A model generated the notes under the pieces. The model saw only the letters and a list, made by a program, of their open reading frames with translations, ran no database searches and was not told the DNA's origin. From contig JAAERN010000032.1 of NCBI GenBank assembly GCA_024230295.1, positions 1-64,000 of the forward strand: a DNA stretch of 64,000 nucleotides. Reading direction: 5' to 3'. Source of the DNA: Planctomycetota bacterium (GTDB lineage Bacteria; Planctomycetota; Phycisphaerae; Phycisphaerales; SM1A02). How positions within the stretch are numbered: position 1 is the stretch's first letter; each line of letters starts with the position of its first letter. The position numbers and the translations under genes were made by a program. Below are positions 27,203 to 36,326 of this stretch, piece after piece.

Positions 27203-29679
27203 TCGGGTTCCTTCTGCCGGCATTGCTGTGCGGTGATCCTGCGCAGGCGTGGATCGTTGAGACGATTCCCACGCCCGACGGCGAGGTAGTGGAAGTAGGC
27301 GGCATCGCGTTTCCCGATGATGATGCCATCGCGGTCAGCACGCGCCGCGGCCGCGTGTGGCGGGTTGATGGCGCGCTCGACACTGATCCTTCGGACGCGG
27401 TGTGGACGTTGATGGTGGAAGGTCTCTGGGAAGGCCTTGGACTGGACCGCGACGGGGATGATCTGATTGTTCTGCAGCGAGGGGAGCTTTCTCGCTTGCG
27501 CGATGTCGACGGTGATCATGTTGTCGATGAGATCGATGTTGTGACGCAGGACTGGGGACTCTCGGACAACTACCACGAGTACGCCTTCGGGCTTCCTCGT
27601 GACTCGGAGGGCAATCGCTTCCTGTCGCTGAACCTCGGGTTCGGATCGCCTGAATGGTGGCATGGCCAGTCGTCCGAGCCATATCGTGGGTGGGTTCTCC
27701 GAGTGTCGCCGGAGGGAGAGATTGAGCCATGGGCTTGTGGATTCCGGAGCCCGTGCGGACTCGGGTTCGATGCACAGGGCCGCTTGCTCGCGACCGACAA
27801 CCAGGGTGATTGGATGCCGAGTTCACCTATCTTTGTGGTCGAGCGAGATGGATTTCATGGGCATCCCGCGGGGCTTCAGTGGACCGAGTCCTATGGACAC
27901 GGCGAGGAATCCCCGGACAACCGTGAGCCGCCCGATGTCGAACGCGTTCCGGCTGCGATCTGGATTCCATATGAATGGTCACGATCGACCGGCAACCTTG
28001 TGGCCGACACGACTGGCGGTCGATTCGGTCCGTTTATGGACCAACTTTTTGTCGCGGAGCTTACGACAGGCCGTGTTCTGCGCGCTGAGATCGAAGACAT
28101 TGATGGGACGCCGCAGGGCGCCGTGTGGCCGTTCGTGGATCGTGTCGGATCGGTCGCGCGTATTGCGTTCGCGCCGGATGGATCGCTTGTGTGTGGTCTG
28201 ACCAATCGGGGCTGGGGTGGCCTTGCTCCAGGCAGTGGCGTCAAACGCATCACATGGACGGGCGAGACGCCGCTCGAGATGAACCATGTCCGTATCGCAC
28301 CAGCGGGCTTCGATATTGAGTTCACCAAGCCGATTGCTGGCGGCGTGCTTCCGAGTCAGATCGAGGTTGACTCCTATGACTACAACTGGTGGTGGAAGTA
28401 CGGATCGCCCGAAAAGCGGCGTGGCTCATTGGATGTGACCAAGGCTGTGCTGTCAGCGGATGGGCGCACACTTGGTGTGACAATTCCGGAAATACGCGCG
28501 GGCCGAGTTGTGCGAATGAAACTGCACGGCATCGCTACTGAATCGGGCGAACCACTACGAACCGAGGAAGTCGCCTATACGGTGAATCGTCTGCTCGGAG
28601 GCGAACTGAGGCAAGTAGCCCGGCAAGTGGCGGCCCCGCCACTTGAGTCAATGAACGAAGATGAGTCGGGCTGGCTGCGACTGACATGGGGCGAACCTAC
28701 CGAGTTGTGGACTGGTGATTGGCGGCTTGCCAAGGACAAACTTGATCCTGCCGACCGCAGCAGATTCACCGGTGCGGCTGGGAACAGCGTGCTCGTCAAC
28801 GACAAGACAGATGACGACTTCGTGCTTCGCGGAGCAATTCCTGCGGCGGCGCGGATGCGTGCATCGATCATGCTTCCAAAGATGGGCGCGATTGCGTTTG
28901 GTCTGCCGGGCGGATCAAGGCTCGTGGTGAGAGACTTGGAGGGAAGTGGGTCGGTCACGGTTCTCGATGTATCGGGGGCCGTTGTTGCGAAAGCGCAGAG
29001 CGACGCGTGGCGGGGAGCCGGCCAGTGGCATGAACTTGAATATGCCGTTACATCAAGTGGTCTCTCCGAGGTCTTGCTTGATGACATGCGTGTTCTTGAA
29101 GACGTCAAACGACCCGGCGAAGCGAAGCCCGGTTGGATCCGCATCGCTGGCGATGTTGGTCCGGCAGGCGTGGCGGATATACGAATCAAGATTGAGAAAC
29201 CAGCCGCCAATGAGGGTGGAATCTCGTTGATTGACAAGTCGTTGCAGTTGACCGAGTCCTTGTGGGGCGGACTTGGTTCTGAAGGTTTGTCACTGCGGGG
29301 ATCGGGCCGCGTGCAACTCGCCGCCGGCCTGCCGGCTCGCGGGGTGGTTCACGCCAAGATTCGTTTTGAGAGTGCTACGACCGCACTCTTGGAGATTGGA
29401 GGGGCGAGCGTGGCAATCGCCGAGGGCCGAGCGGGCGAGCCGACAACCGGCAGTGTGATTGGTGTAGCGGATCTGGACGTCCGCCTCATTCCACCCGGCG
29501 TGTGGTATGACCTTGAAATTCGGCGAGACGGTGGCTGCATTCGCGTCGCGCTCAACGGGCTTGTGGTTGCAGACGAATGCGATGTTGCCTCGGACGGCCC
29601 CGTGGGTATTCTGCTGCAGAATGGCGGCGTGGACGTTGCCTCGTTGAGGCTGAATATCCCGCCCACAGCATCCGATTGA
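27199..29679 (+). CDS. Secreted beta-propeller dehydrogenase-like protein with C-terminal LamG-like domains
   Basis: An 826-residue exported protein. Residues 1-17 act as a signal peptide. About 20-365 form a six-bladed propeller of the soluble glucose/sorbosone dehydrogenase type (blades with GLGLDRDGDDLIVLQ and FRSPCGLGFDAQGRLLATDN). Residues about 370-475 look like a beta-sandwich, and about 490-820 contain two jelly-roll units like the family of 3-keto-disaccharide hydrolase or LamG-like domains (the second ends WYDLEIRRDGGCIRVALNG). Planctomycetes often fuse such propellers to cytochrome c; here the cytochrome is the separate, coupled upstream gene. Substrate unknown, probably a carbohydrate. 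Confidence 0.75.
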   Translation: MIGFLLPALLCGDPAQAWIVETIPTPDGEVVEVGGIAFPDDDAIAVSTRRGRVWRVDGALDTDPSDAVWTLMVEGLWEGLGLDRDGDDLIVLQRGELSRLRDVDGDHVVDEIDVVTQDWGLSDNYHEYAFGLPRDSEGNRFLSLNLGFGSPEWWHGQSSEPYRGWVLRVSPEGEIEPWACGFRSPCGLGFDAQGRLLATDNQGDWMPSSPIFVVERDGFHGHPAGLQWTESYGHGEESPDNREPPDVERVPAAIWIPYEWSRSTGNLVADTTGGRFGPFMDQLFVAELTTGRVLRAEIEDIDGTPQGAVWPFVDRVGSVARIAFAPDGSLVCGLTNRGWGGLAPGSGVKRITWTGETPLEMNHVRIAPAGFDIEFTKPIAGGVLPSQIEVDSYDYNWWWKYGSPEKRRGSLDVTKAVLSADGRTLGVTIPEIRAGRVVRMKLHGIATESGEPLRTEEVAYTVNRLLGGELRQVARQVAAPPLESMNEDESGWLRLTWGEPTELWTGDWRLAKDKLDPADRSRFTGAAGNSVLVNDKTDDDFVLRGAIPAAARMRASIMLPKMGAIAFGLPGGSRLVVRDLEGSGSVTVLDVSGAVVAKAQSDAWRGAGQWHELEYAVTSSGLSEVLLDDMRVLEDVKRPGEAKPGWIRIAGDVGPAGVADIRIKIEKPAANEGGISLIDKSLQLTESLWGGLGSEGLSLRGSGRVQLAAGLPARGVVHAKIRFESATTALLEIGGASVAIAEGRAGEPTTGSVIGVADLDVRLIPPGVWYDLEIRRDGGCIRVALNGLVVADECDVASDGPVGILLQNGGVDVASLRLNIPPTASD

Positions 29680-29751
29680 TTTAAGCCGTAGCCGGGCGGG
29701 TTACGGAGTCGTGTTGAGGACGGTGCCCTGTGTCTCAGTGCACCGAGCCAT

Positions 29752-30477
29752 TTATGGCGTGGTGGACTGAAGAACCGCTCCGAACCGACTCTCTTTGTTG
29801 TAAATGAGAAATGCGGAGACATCCTTGTAGTTGACGAAGGCAACCGGGCCAATGCCGCGCGCGTAGAAGACCCATGCCGAGTCCTGTATGGAAGCGGGCC
29901 CTACCTTTCCGTCGTAAGTAATCTTGATGAGGCGCGTGTCATAGTTTCCAGCGGGGACTTTGATCTGGAATCCGCCGAGATCTTGATATTCCATCTGCAA
30001 GGTGCCGGTGTAGGCGACCGTCGTTGTGTCGTTCAGGTCGTACACCTTGACCTCCACGGTCTCGGACACGATTGTTCCTGGCGTGATATTGCTGAGGATG
30101 AGGGGCTGTGCAGGTGTGTATTTACTGACAACCGCGTTGGGAATACTGACCGACGAGGGAATGCGGATGCCCGCCGTTGTCGGTTTCAGATAACGCGTCC
30201 ATTGAGAAGGATCCTTTTGGATCCACCTGGATGTTTGGTTAGTAATGCTGTTGATCGTGATGGACTCTGTCTTCCCGGCGTTCTTGCCACTGGTTCGTAC
30301 ATAAGCACGGACGGAATCCTGAAGTGGAATCCAGGCGGTTGGATCTACAACCGGCTTGACACTGCTCGATTGGATGATGACCTCGGTGCCGAGAAGGGCG
30401 AGTGCATTTTGGTCGGATTCGGGCAGTTGGGTGATCGGGTTGGCGAGAAGCAGGGCGGTGAACATCGTTGTCAACAT
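29752..30477 (-). CDS. Secreted protein of unknown function
   Basis: A 241-residue protein with a short signal-like N-terminus (MLTTMFTALLLANPITQ). The rest is beta-rich, with many Thr, Ser and Val, and repeats the pattern seen in DUF3108-like outer-membrane-lattice proteins (YEYQ-type strands; here LQMEYQDLGGFQIKVPAGNYDT). I cannot assign a family. It is divergently transcribed from the beta-helix gene at 30620. A Shine-Dalgarno AGGGAG on the minus strand lies inside a perfect 16-bp palindrome just upstream. Confidence 0.6.
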   Translation of the reverse strand: MLTTMFTALLLANPITQLPESDQNALALLGTEVIIQSSSVKPVVDPTAWIPLQDSVRAYVRTSGKNAGKTESITINSITNQTSRWIQKDPSQWTRYLKPTTAGIRIPSSVSIPNAVVSKYTPAQPLILSNITPGTIVSETVEVKVYDLNDTTTVAYTGTLQMEYQDLGGFQIKVPAGNYDTRLIKITYDGKVGPASIQDSAWVFYARGIGPVAFVNYKDVSAFLIYNKESRFGAVLQSTTP

Positions 30478-30487
30478 GGACGGGCTC

Positions 30488-30503
30488 CCTGAAGGCCTTC
30501 AGG
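30488..30503. promoter_or_regulatory. Perfect 16-bp palindrome over the ribosome binding site of gene 29752-30477
   Basis: CCTGAAGGCCTTCAGG is exactly self-complementary and ends 10 bases before the minus-strand ATG, overlapping the Shine-Dalgarno AGGGAG. It may be an operator or may hide the ribosome binding site in a hairpin. Confidence 0.45.
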
Positions 30504-30534
30504 CTACACCAGGAGGCCGATGAGCATGAGGCAG

Positions 30535-30548
30535 GCAAATCGATTTGC
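30535..30548. promoter_or_regulatory. Perfect 14-bp palindrome, candidate operator
   Basis: GCAAATCGATTTGC is exactly self-complementary and lies in the middle of the 142-base divergent intergenic space, where promoters for both flanking genes must be. A dimeric regulator could bind it. Confidence 0.45.
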
Positions 30549-30619
30549 TTGCTCGCGTTCAATTGCTTTGGAATCTGGCCGTTGTGCGGTAGGGTGATGG
30601 CTGAGAGAGAGGATCCCCA

Positions 30620-32047
30620 ATGAACTATCGCTGTTTCGGTGTGTGTGGAGTCATGACTGTTCTTGGCACGCTGAGCGGAGTATCCGCCGACGTGCTGTTG
30701 GTGCCTGGGCAGTACGAGACGATTCAGGTTGCTATCGAAGACGCGATTGCGGGCGACACCGTTCAGGTGGCCGCGGGTCTCTACAACGAGCGGATCGACT
30801 TTCTCGGTAAGGCGATTGCAGTTGTTGGTGCAGGCGCTGCTGCAACAACAATCGATGGGTCCGGTCTCGACGGTCCGGTGGTCCGGTTCGCCTCCGAGGA
30901 AGCATCGTCGAGTGTGCTGGACGGATTTCGAATCGGGCACGGGTCCGGCGAGATGGTCACAGACCCGGTCTTCGGCCAGGTGAAATGCGGCGGCGGCATC
31001 TACATCGGGAGCGCTTCGCCGACAATTCGGAATTGCGAGTTGCGAAACAACGCGTCTTGGGGCGGCGCGGGAGCATGTGTGATCGGCGGGCAAGCAACGT
31101 TCTCAGATTGCGTTTTTGGCAACAATATCGCGGAAGGCCACGGCGGCGGCATGTACTTGCTGTACTCGGCGTTGCCGACGCTTGAGCGATGCCGTTTCGA
31201 AGCGAACACGGCATCTTGGGGAGGTGGCATGACGTGCCACGGCTTCAGTGATGTAACGATTCTGGACTGCGAGTTTGAGGGCAACATCACGAACAATGTC
31301 GGCGGCGGCATCTTCATTCGCTCAAGCAGCAGCCCGACGGTGGATGGATGCACGTTCATCGGCAATATTCAGATCAGTAATCCGGTCGGCAGCGGTGGTG
31401 GTATTTGCGTCTACGGAAGTGGAAACGGGGGCGGACCTTGCTATCCGATCATCAGCAACTGTCTGTTTGAGGGCAACACGGTTACTGGCGATGGCGGTGG
31501 CATGTCCAATGCGTATGGGAGTTACGCCACCGTGACGAACTGTACTTTTCGTGGAAACACGGGCGGCCGCGACGGCGGCGGTGTGGCGTGTGTTGGCGCG
31601 GATGATCCGGATGTGCCGAGCAACTCGCACCTTGTGAACTGTGTGTTTGAGGACAACTCGACGGCTGGTCGCGGCGGCGGATTTTTCTCTCGCGCCAGCG
31701 AACCGACACTCGAGGGATGCGTGATTCGTGGCAACACGGCGGATAGCGGTGGCGGCGCCTACTTCTTTGAGAGCCCACTGGCCGGGATGACTGATACGGC
31801 GATTTGCGGCAACTCGCTCGAGCAGGTCGTAGGCACCCACTACGACGGTGGTGGCAACTCGATCGACGAGGAGTGCGAAGTGTGCGCGGCCGATATCACT
31901 GGTGACGGTTTCGTGGGTGTTGATGACATTCTGGCGATCATCGGCGAATTCGGTCCGTGCGAGGGATGTGCGGCAGATGTGGACGGCGATGGCGTTGTCG
32001 GTGTGGATGACATCCTCATCGTGCTTTCGGCTTGGGGACCGTGCTGA
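30620..32047 (+). CDS. Secreted right-handed beta-helix protein with paired dockerin-like repeats
   Basis: A 475-residue exported protein. Residues 1-23 are a signal peptide. The body, about 25-415, is a long parallel beta-helix in which each turn has the form C-x-F-x-x-N-x-A-x-x-G-G-G, for example SDCVFGNNIAEGHGGGMY. The tail has two calcium loops, ADITGDGFVGVDDIL and ADVDGDGVVGVDDIL, ending SAWGPC. Such helices often bind or cleave polysaccharide, but no catalytic triad is evident. Start at 30620 with GAGAGAGGAT upstream as ribosome binding site. It is divergent from the unknown secreted gene. Confidence 0.85.
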   Translation: MNYRCFGVCGVMTVLGTLSGVSADVLLVPGQYETIQVAIEDAIAGDTVQVAAGLYNERIDFLGKAIAVVGAGAAATTIDGSGLDGPVVRFASEEASSSVLDGFRIGHGSGEMVTDPVFGQVKCGGGIYIGSASPTIRNCELRNNASWGGAGACVIGGQATFSDCVFGNNIAEGHGGGMYLLYSALPTLERCRFEANTASWGGGMTCHGFSDVTILDCEFEGNITNNVGGGIFIRSSSSPTVDGCTFIGNIQISNPVGSGGGICVYGSGNGGGPCYPIISNCLFEGNTVTGDGGGMSNAYGSYATVTNCTFRGNTGGRDGGGVACVGADDPDVPSNSHLVNCVFEDNSTAGRGGGFFSRASEPTLEGCVIRGNTADSGGGAYFFESPLAGMTDTAICGNSLEQVVGTHYDGGGNSIDEECEVCAADITGDGFVGVDDILAIIGEFGPCEGCAADVDGDGVVGVDDILIVLSAWGPC

Positions 32048-32135
32048 GTCGCTGGCCCGCTCAAGTAGATTCCAAATTGCCTGTCGTCAATTTGTGGCAG
32101 TTGTGCGGCCATTGTGATTTTGAGGACTCATCACG

Positions 32136-33968
32136 CTAGCCAGACCAATGTCCAAGCAATGCGAGGAGATCATCCAGGTTGACAATGCGGTCACCATTCA
32201 TATCCGCTGGGGAGTCGATCATGCTCCACGATCTGATCACGACAAGCAGGTCGTCGACATTCACAAAGCCGTCGCAGTTCAGATCGCCGAGGATGAATGT
32301 TGAGATACTGATCGTGTCGCTGGTCATTTCAATGGGCATGCCCTTGCCGGTCTCAACCCATAAGTCGTAGAGCGTCTCACCCAAGTCATTTGTCGTGTTG
32401 CCATCGCGGAGCATCTCGATGTAGTGCCGCGGTGTGTTCTGGTAGTACACGAACACCTCGGCGGTGGTGATATCCGGAGAGAGCGTGAACCATGAGTCGT
32501 CCCAGTACTGCCCATCGCTATAGGTATGGTTGACAACGGGGGCGCCGCCCGCTTCAAAAGCGTCGTTGTTGAAGCCGCGGGGCGGAATACGGTTGTCCTT
32601 CTCGATGGTGTCGGCAAGCGCCATGTGGCCGGTCGGTCCGGCGGGATATCCCGTTACTTCAGACGCGAACTCACTCAGGCCGACGTGCATTTCATAGATC
32701 TCGGTGGAGTCCTCGTCGAGATGCGCTTCGGTGTAGTCGTAGTGCCCATACTCGTTGACAAGGTCGCCATCAGCATCAAACAGTCGTACGTTGACCCAGA
32801 TGCGTCGACCTTCGATGTGGCCAGTTGGGATCTTGTGTCCGGACTCATTGATAACGCGCGTTCGTAAGGAGCCGCACTCCTGTTCGATATCGAGAGACGA
32901 TGCAAGTTGCAGCATTTGGATTGCTTTGGATCGCGCTACGGCGATGGAATCGAGCAAATCCGGATCAACAGTTGGATCGTCGGCGTATTGAGCAGCGATC
33001 AGGTCGAGGATCGGCGCGGCGGCGCCAGCAAAGTCATGTCGGCGAAGGTCAGGCCGAACGGGGCCGTTGGAGCATGCCTTGCCCGACGTGCGGGGCATAT
33101 GGCAATCTTGACAAGTCGACACAACGGTCACGCCGTCTCCGCCAAAGCGGCCTTCCATGTCGACACCTGAAGTTGCAAACTCGCTGAGTTTCCATTCTGT
33201 ATAGGTGCGTTCCAAAGGGAACATCTGCCACGGATCGCTGGTGGGAGATCGTTTGTCGATGCTGTTGTACTTGTACGTGCCGTCGGCTTGTCGTGTCGTG
33301 GCGAGGTTGCCAACGTCATGGCACGTGCCGCAGAAGTCACTGCTCTGGTGGAATGGCGAGTGCAACAGTTCATGTGGCGGGCTCGAGTCCGCGCGGGGGC
33401 CGCGGCGAGTTCCTGTTGGATCCAGGACAAAGGCGGCATTGCCATAGAACTGAGGTACGTCGGCAAGGTTGGCGAGAATGGATACATCTTCGGCAGGGCT
33501 GACGCCCGCCTTATAGATCGGGTCGACCATGGAGTGGCAGAAGTGGCAGTTAATGCCATCGGCGTCATAATCGGTCAGTGTGTCGCCCAGCGAGTCGTTG
33601 GCATGTCCACTGGCGATGGAGTTGGGCACGTGACATCGGAGGCAGAAGTAGCCGACCTCAGCGACGTCCTGATTGGCGTTGGTCATCTGGGCAAAGAAGA
33701 GGGGATCTCGGCCTGCGTTTGCCATGAGGCTGCCTCTCCAAGTCGAGATTGGATCAGCATCGGTAGATGAGGGGTCGTGACATCCGTCGCAATACATTGA
33801 CTCCCAGATCACAGCCTCCTCAACATCGCCTACTTGGGTACCGGGCACATAGAAGTCCTCGAGGGTCATGTCCACAACGGCGGCCACGCTCAGGCCAATG
33901 ACGGACAGGCCGAGTACGGCGGCTACAGTGCTACGGATTCTCACGATCTGCCTCCTCTTCACGGCCAT
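32136..33968 (-). CDS. Five-heme c-type cytochrome with dockerin-like C-terminus
   Basis: A 610-residue exported protein. Residues 13-32 are a signal or anchor segment. Five CXXCH motifs follow: C60-C63-H64, C109-C112-H113, C141-C144-H145, C213-C216-H217 and C286-C289-H290, as in the cytochrome c554-like multiheme families. Residues about 360-550 form a beta-rich domain without hemes. The last 50 residues are a dockerin-like pair, GDLNCDGFVNVDDLL and ADMNGDRIVNLDDLL, ending HWSG without the terminal cysteine of its neighbours. This suggests an electron-transfer protein held outside the cell. Redox partner unknown. An AAGTTG-GA-CAACTT repeat lies 20 bases upstream. Confidence 0.85.
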   Translation of the reverse strand: MAVKRRQIVRIRSTVAAVLGLSVIGLSVAAVVDMTLEDFYVPGTQVGDVEEAVIWESMYCDGCHDPSSTDADPISTWRGSLMANAGRDPLFFAQMTNANQDVAEVGYFCLRCHVPNSIASGHANDSLGDTLTDYDADGINCHFCHSMVDPIYKAGVSPAEDVSILANLADVPQFYGNAAFVLDPTGTRRGPRADSSPPHELLHSPFHQSSDFCGTCHDVGNLATTRQADGTYKYNSIDKRSPTSDPWQMFPLERTYTEWKLSEFATSGVDMEGRFGGDGVTVVSTCQDCHMPRTSGKACSNGPVRPDLRRHDFAGAAAPILDLIAAQYADDPTVDPDLLDSIAVARSKAIQMLQLASSLDIEQECGSLRTRVINESGHKIPTGHIEGRRIWVNVRLFDADGDLVNEYGHYDYTEAHLDEDSTEIYEMHVGLSEFASEVTGYPAGPTGHMALADTIEKDNRIPPRGFNNDAFEAGGAPVVNHTYSDGQYWDDSWFTLSPDITTAEVFVYYQNTPRHYIEMLRDGNTTNDLGETLYDLWVETGKGMPIEMTSDTISISTFILGDLNCDGFVNVDDLLVVIRSWSMIDSPADMNGDRIVNLDDLLALLGHWSG

Positions 33969-34297
33969 TCAAATGCCCATTCGTCGAAGTTGGACAACTT
34001 GATCCGAATATCTTGGCACGAGGTCTCAACTTTGTCGAGCATGAACCATCGCATTCTTTCGGGATTGGGTGTGGTGGACGGGTTTGGGGGATATGAGGAG
34101 GCATTTTCGGGGCAATTCTGGGCACCCACCCAAATGCACGACATCTCGCTCTACACACCAGAAACGATGGTGAGGGGACCTATAGCCCGCTGAGCATTTC
34201 TCACCACCACTGGGTGTCTAGGATCCGCCGTTCGGGGGCTTCGCGAGGCCTCTTCCCGCCTTCATACGTCCAAGCAGTTGTGGGCCATCAGTGGGCG
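33969..34297. other. Intergenic region upstream of the multiheme cytochrome
   Basis: No gene is visible in these 329 bases. It must hold the promoter of the cytochrome gene (minus strand). An inverted repeat AAGTTG-GA-CAACTT (33987-34000) lies about 20 bases before that start and may be an operator. I see no clear terminator for the protease gene that ends the other side; this gene also reads toward the region. Confidence 0.4.
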
Positions 34298-34963
34298 TTA
34301 TGAAATCAGATCAACATACTGCTGCGTAATCGCACCGAGAATGAGCAGCGCACCGTTAAAGAGGTTCGTTGTCATGATCAGGAAGAAGACAATGAGCCCC
34401 GCCATGCCTGCGTTCGGATGGGAGTACCACGTTCGAATCGTCTGAGAGCACGCCGCAAGAATGCGAGACCCGTCCAGCGGCGGCACCGGAATGAGGTTGA
34501 GCGTGAAGAGCACCAGATTGAGCCAGCCTCCGAGCCAGAGGAAGTGCTTCACGTGCAGTTGCCAATCGGCAATACCGGTGCCGGATTGGACCGCCGGATC
34601 GAACCTCATCCAGAGTCCCAGTGCGGTCAGTGACACGAATGCGAGGAGGAGATTCATCGCCGGCCCAGCAAACGCAACAATGGCTTCGCCCCACCTGCGG
34701 TGACGGAAATTCCATGGCCTCACCGGCATCATTCCCCACGCAAAGCCGATCAGGGCGAACACGATGAGCGACATGCCGCCCATGTGAACGACCGGGTTAC
34801 TGCTCATGTGCCCAGTCTCGATCGGCGTTCGATCGCCTTCCCAGATCGCTGCCCACCCATGTGCCAACTCGTGCAGCGTGATCGACAGAAGTACCCAGAA
34901 GATCCAACTGAGCAGATAGGGCAACCCCTGAGTTTCAAATACGTTGTGGACCCACCAAGTCAT
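34298..34963 (-). CDS. Site-2 protease family (M50) membrane metalloprotease
   Basis: A 221-residue polytopic membrane protease of the compact M50 group. The zinc motif HELAH is at residues 31-35 within a membrane helix, and the third ligand is in NLIPVPPLDGSRIL (D164). An NPVVHMGG segment and AFAGPAMNLLLA follow the family pattern. It has no PDZ domain, so it is unlike RseP. Site-2 proteases cut membrane-bound regulators such as anti-sigma factors; a single-span anti-sigma gene lies 2.8 kb away (37088-38008). It follows hpnH by 17 bases on the same strand. Confidence 0.9.
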   Translation of the reverse strand: MTWWVHNVFETQGLPYLLSWIFWVLLSITLHELAHGWAAIWEGDRTPIETGHMSSNPVVHMGGMSLIVFALIGFAWGMMPVRPWNFRHRRWGEAIVAFAGPAMNLLLAFVSLTALGLWMRFDPAVQSGTGIADWQLHVKHFLWLGGWLNLVLFTLNLIPVPPLDGSRILAACSQTIRTWYSHPNAGMAGLIVFFLIMTTNLFNGALLILGAITQQYVDLIS

Positions 34964-34980
34964 CTCTGAAAGTCTCCCCG

Positions 34981-36147
34981 CTAGGAAGCAGCACCGACCT
35001 CGGTCGGTTGTGACTGTTTTGCTCTCTTGAGAGCATCCACATCGAGCCCTAATTGCACCAAGTGTGCTTCTGGACCATGCGGCTTGCTCTTCTCATCTTC
35101 AAGTGCCTTCGCGGCGGACTCGCTCGCATACCGCGAAAAGAGCATGGCTTTCACGGTCCCCCAGAGCCCCTTGATAGATGTGAATGTGTGGTCAACCGCT
35201 GTCGCTTCGTAGCCGCTGTGCACCATGCAATTGGCGCACTGGGAGTTGCCCGACTCGAAGCCATAATTGTCCCATGCTGTTTCCTGCATGAGTTCTTGGA
35301 AGGAGTTCACATAGCCGTCATTGAGCAAGTAGCAGGGCTTCTGCCAACCGAAGAGGCAGTAGGTCGGATTACCCCATGGTGTGCAGTCGTACACGCGTTT
35401 GCCCATGAGGAATTCGAGGAAGAGCGGTGACTGATTAAACTTCCAACGCTTTTTGCGATTCGAAAGCAGCATGTCGAAGAGCCTGTTGGTATTGCGGCGT
35501 CCTAGGAAATTACTTTGATCGGCGGCCGCCTCGTAGGCATAGCCTGGGCTCAACATCATTCCTTCGACACCAACATCCATCATCTCGTCGAAGAATCTGC
35601 GAACGGCGTTCGGATCGGCTCCTTCGAAGAGTGTCGTGTTCGTCGTGGTGCGGAAGCCCATCTTGACGGCCTGGCGGATGCCGGCCATCGCCTTCTCATA
35701 GGTGCCTTCCCGGCAGACAGCGAAGTCATGGTCGTCTTTGGGACCATCCATGTGCACCGAGAAGGTGAGATATTTGGTTGGCGTGAACCAACCTTCGTCG
35801 AGTTTCTCCTTGAGGAGAATGGCATTCGTGCAGAGATAGATGTACTTCCGCCGCTTGACAAGCTCTTGGACGAGTTCGCGGATTGGTCCATAGAGGAGTG
35901 GCTCCCCTCCGGGGATCGACACCATGGGAGCGGGGCACTCATCGACGGCTTGAAGGGCTTCCTCGAGGGGCATGTCCTTGCGGAGGATGTGAACCGGATA
36001 CTGGATCTTGCCGCAGCCTGCGCAGGCGAGGTTGCACCGGTAGAGCGGCTCGAGCATCAGGACGAGCGGATACTTGCGGCGGCCACGGAGACGCTGTCCG
36101 AGGACGTAGCTCGCCACGGTCCACATTTGGCTGATTGGAACTCCCAT
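34981..36147 (-). CDS. hpnH: Hopanoid radical SAM enzyme HpnH (adenosyl-hopene transferase)
   Basis: HpnH adds a 5'-deoxyadenosyl group to diploptene, giving adenosylhopane, the first side-chain step of extended hopanoids. The 388-residue protein has the radical SAM cysteines C38, C42 and C45 in YRCNLACAGCGK, then the family segments PGGEPLLYGPIRELV and VHMDGPKDDHDFAVCREG. ATG 36147 gives the typical start MGVPISQMW; the longer frame to 36345 is rejected. No squalene-hopene cyclase or other hpn gene is in the window. It is divergent from the sigma/anti-sigma pair and shares a strand with the site-2 protease. Confidence 0.92.
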   Translation of the reverse strand: MGVPISQMWTVASYVLGQRLRGRRKYPLVLMLEPLYRCNLACAGCGKIQYPVHILRKDMPLEEALQAVDECPAPMVSIPGGEPLLYGPIRELVQELVKRRKYIYLCTNAILLKEKLDEGWFTPTKYLTFSVHMDGPKDDHDFAVCREGTYEKAMAGIRQAVKMGFRTTTNTTLFEGADPNAVRRFFDEMMDVGVEGMMLSPGYAYEAAADQSNFLGRRNTNRLFDMLLSNRKKRWKFNQSPLFLEFLMGKRVYDCTPWGNPTYCLFGWQKPCYLLNDGYVNSFQELMQETAWDNYGFESGNSQCANCMVHSGYEATAVDHTFTSIKGLWGTVKAMLFSRYASESAAKALEDEKSKPHGPEAHLVQLGLDVDALKRAKQSQPTEVGAAS

Positions 36148-36326
36148 GGGCGGGAATGATATCAATGGGTGCCTCCCCGCAATCACGCTCGATATTGGGA
36201 GAAACAGGGCTTGAAATGCCTTTGCGCGAATGATTGCGCCATCTGGGATGGACTCCCACCCCATCCATTTCAATTCTTCCTCTGTTTTTGCGTTACTTGG
36301 GTGAACTTGCTCTCGGGGGTATGGGT

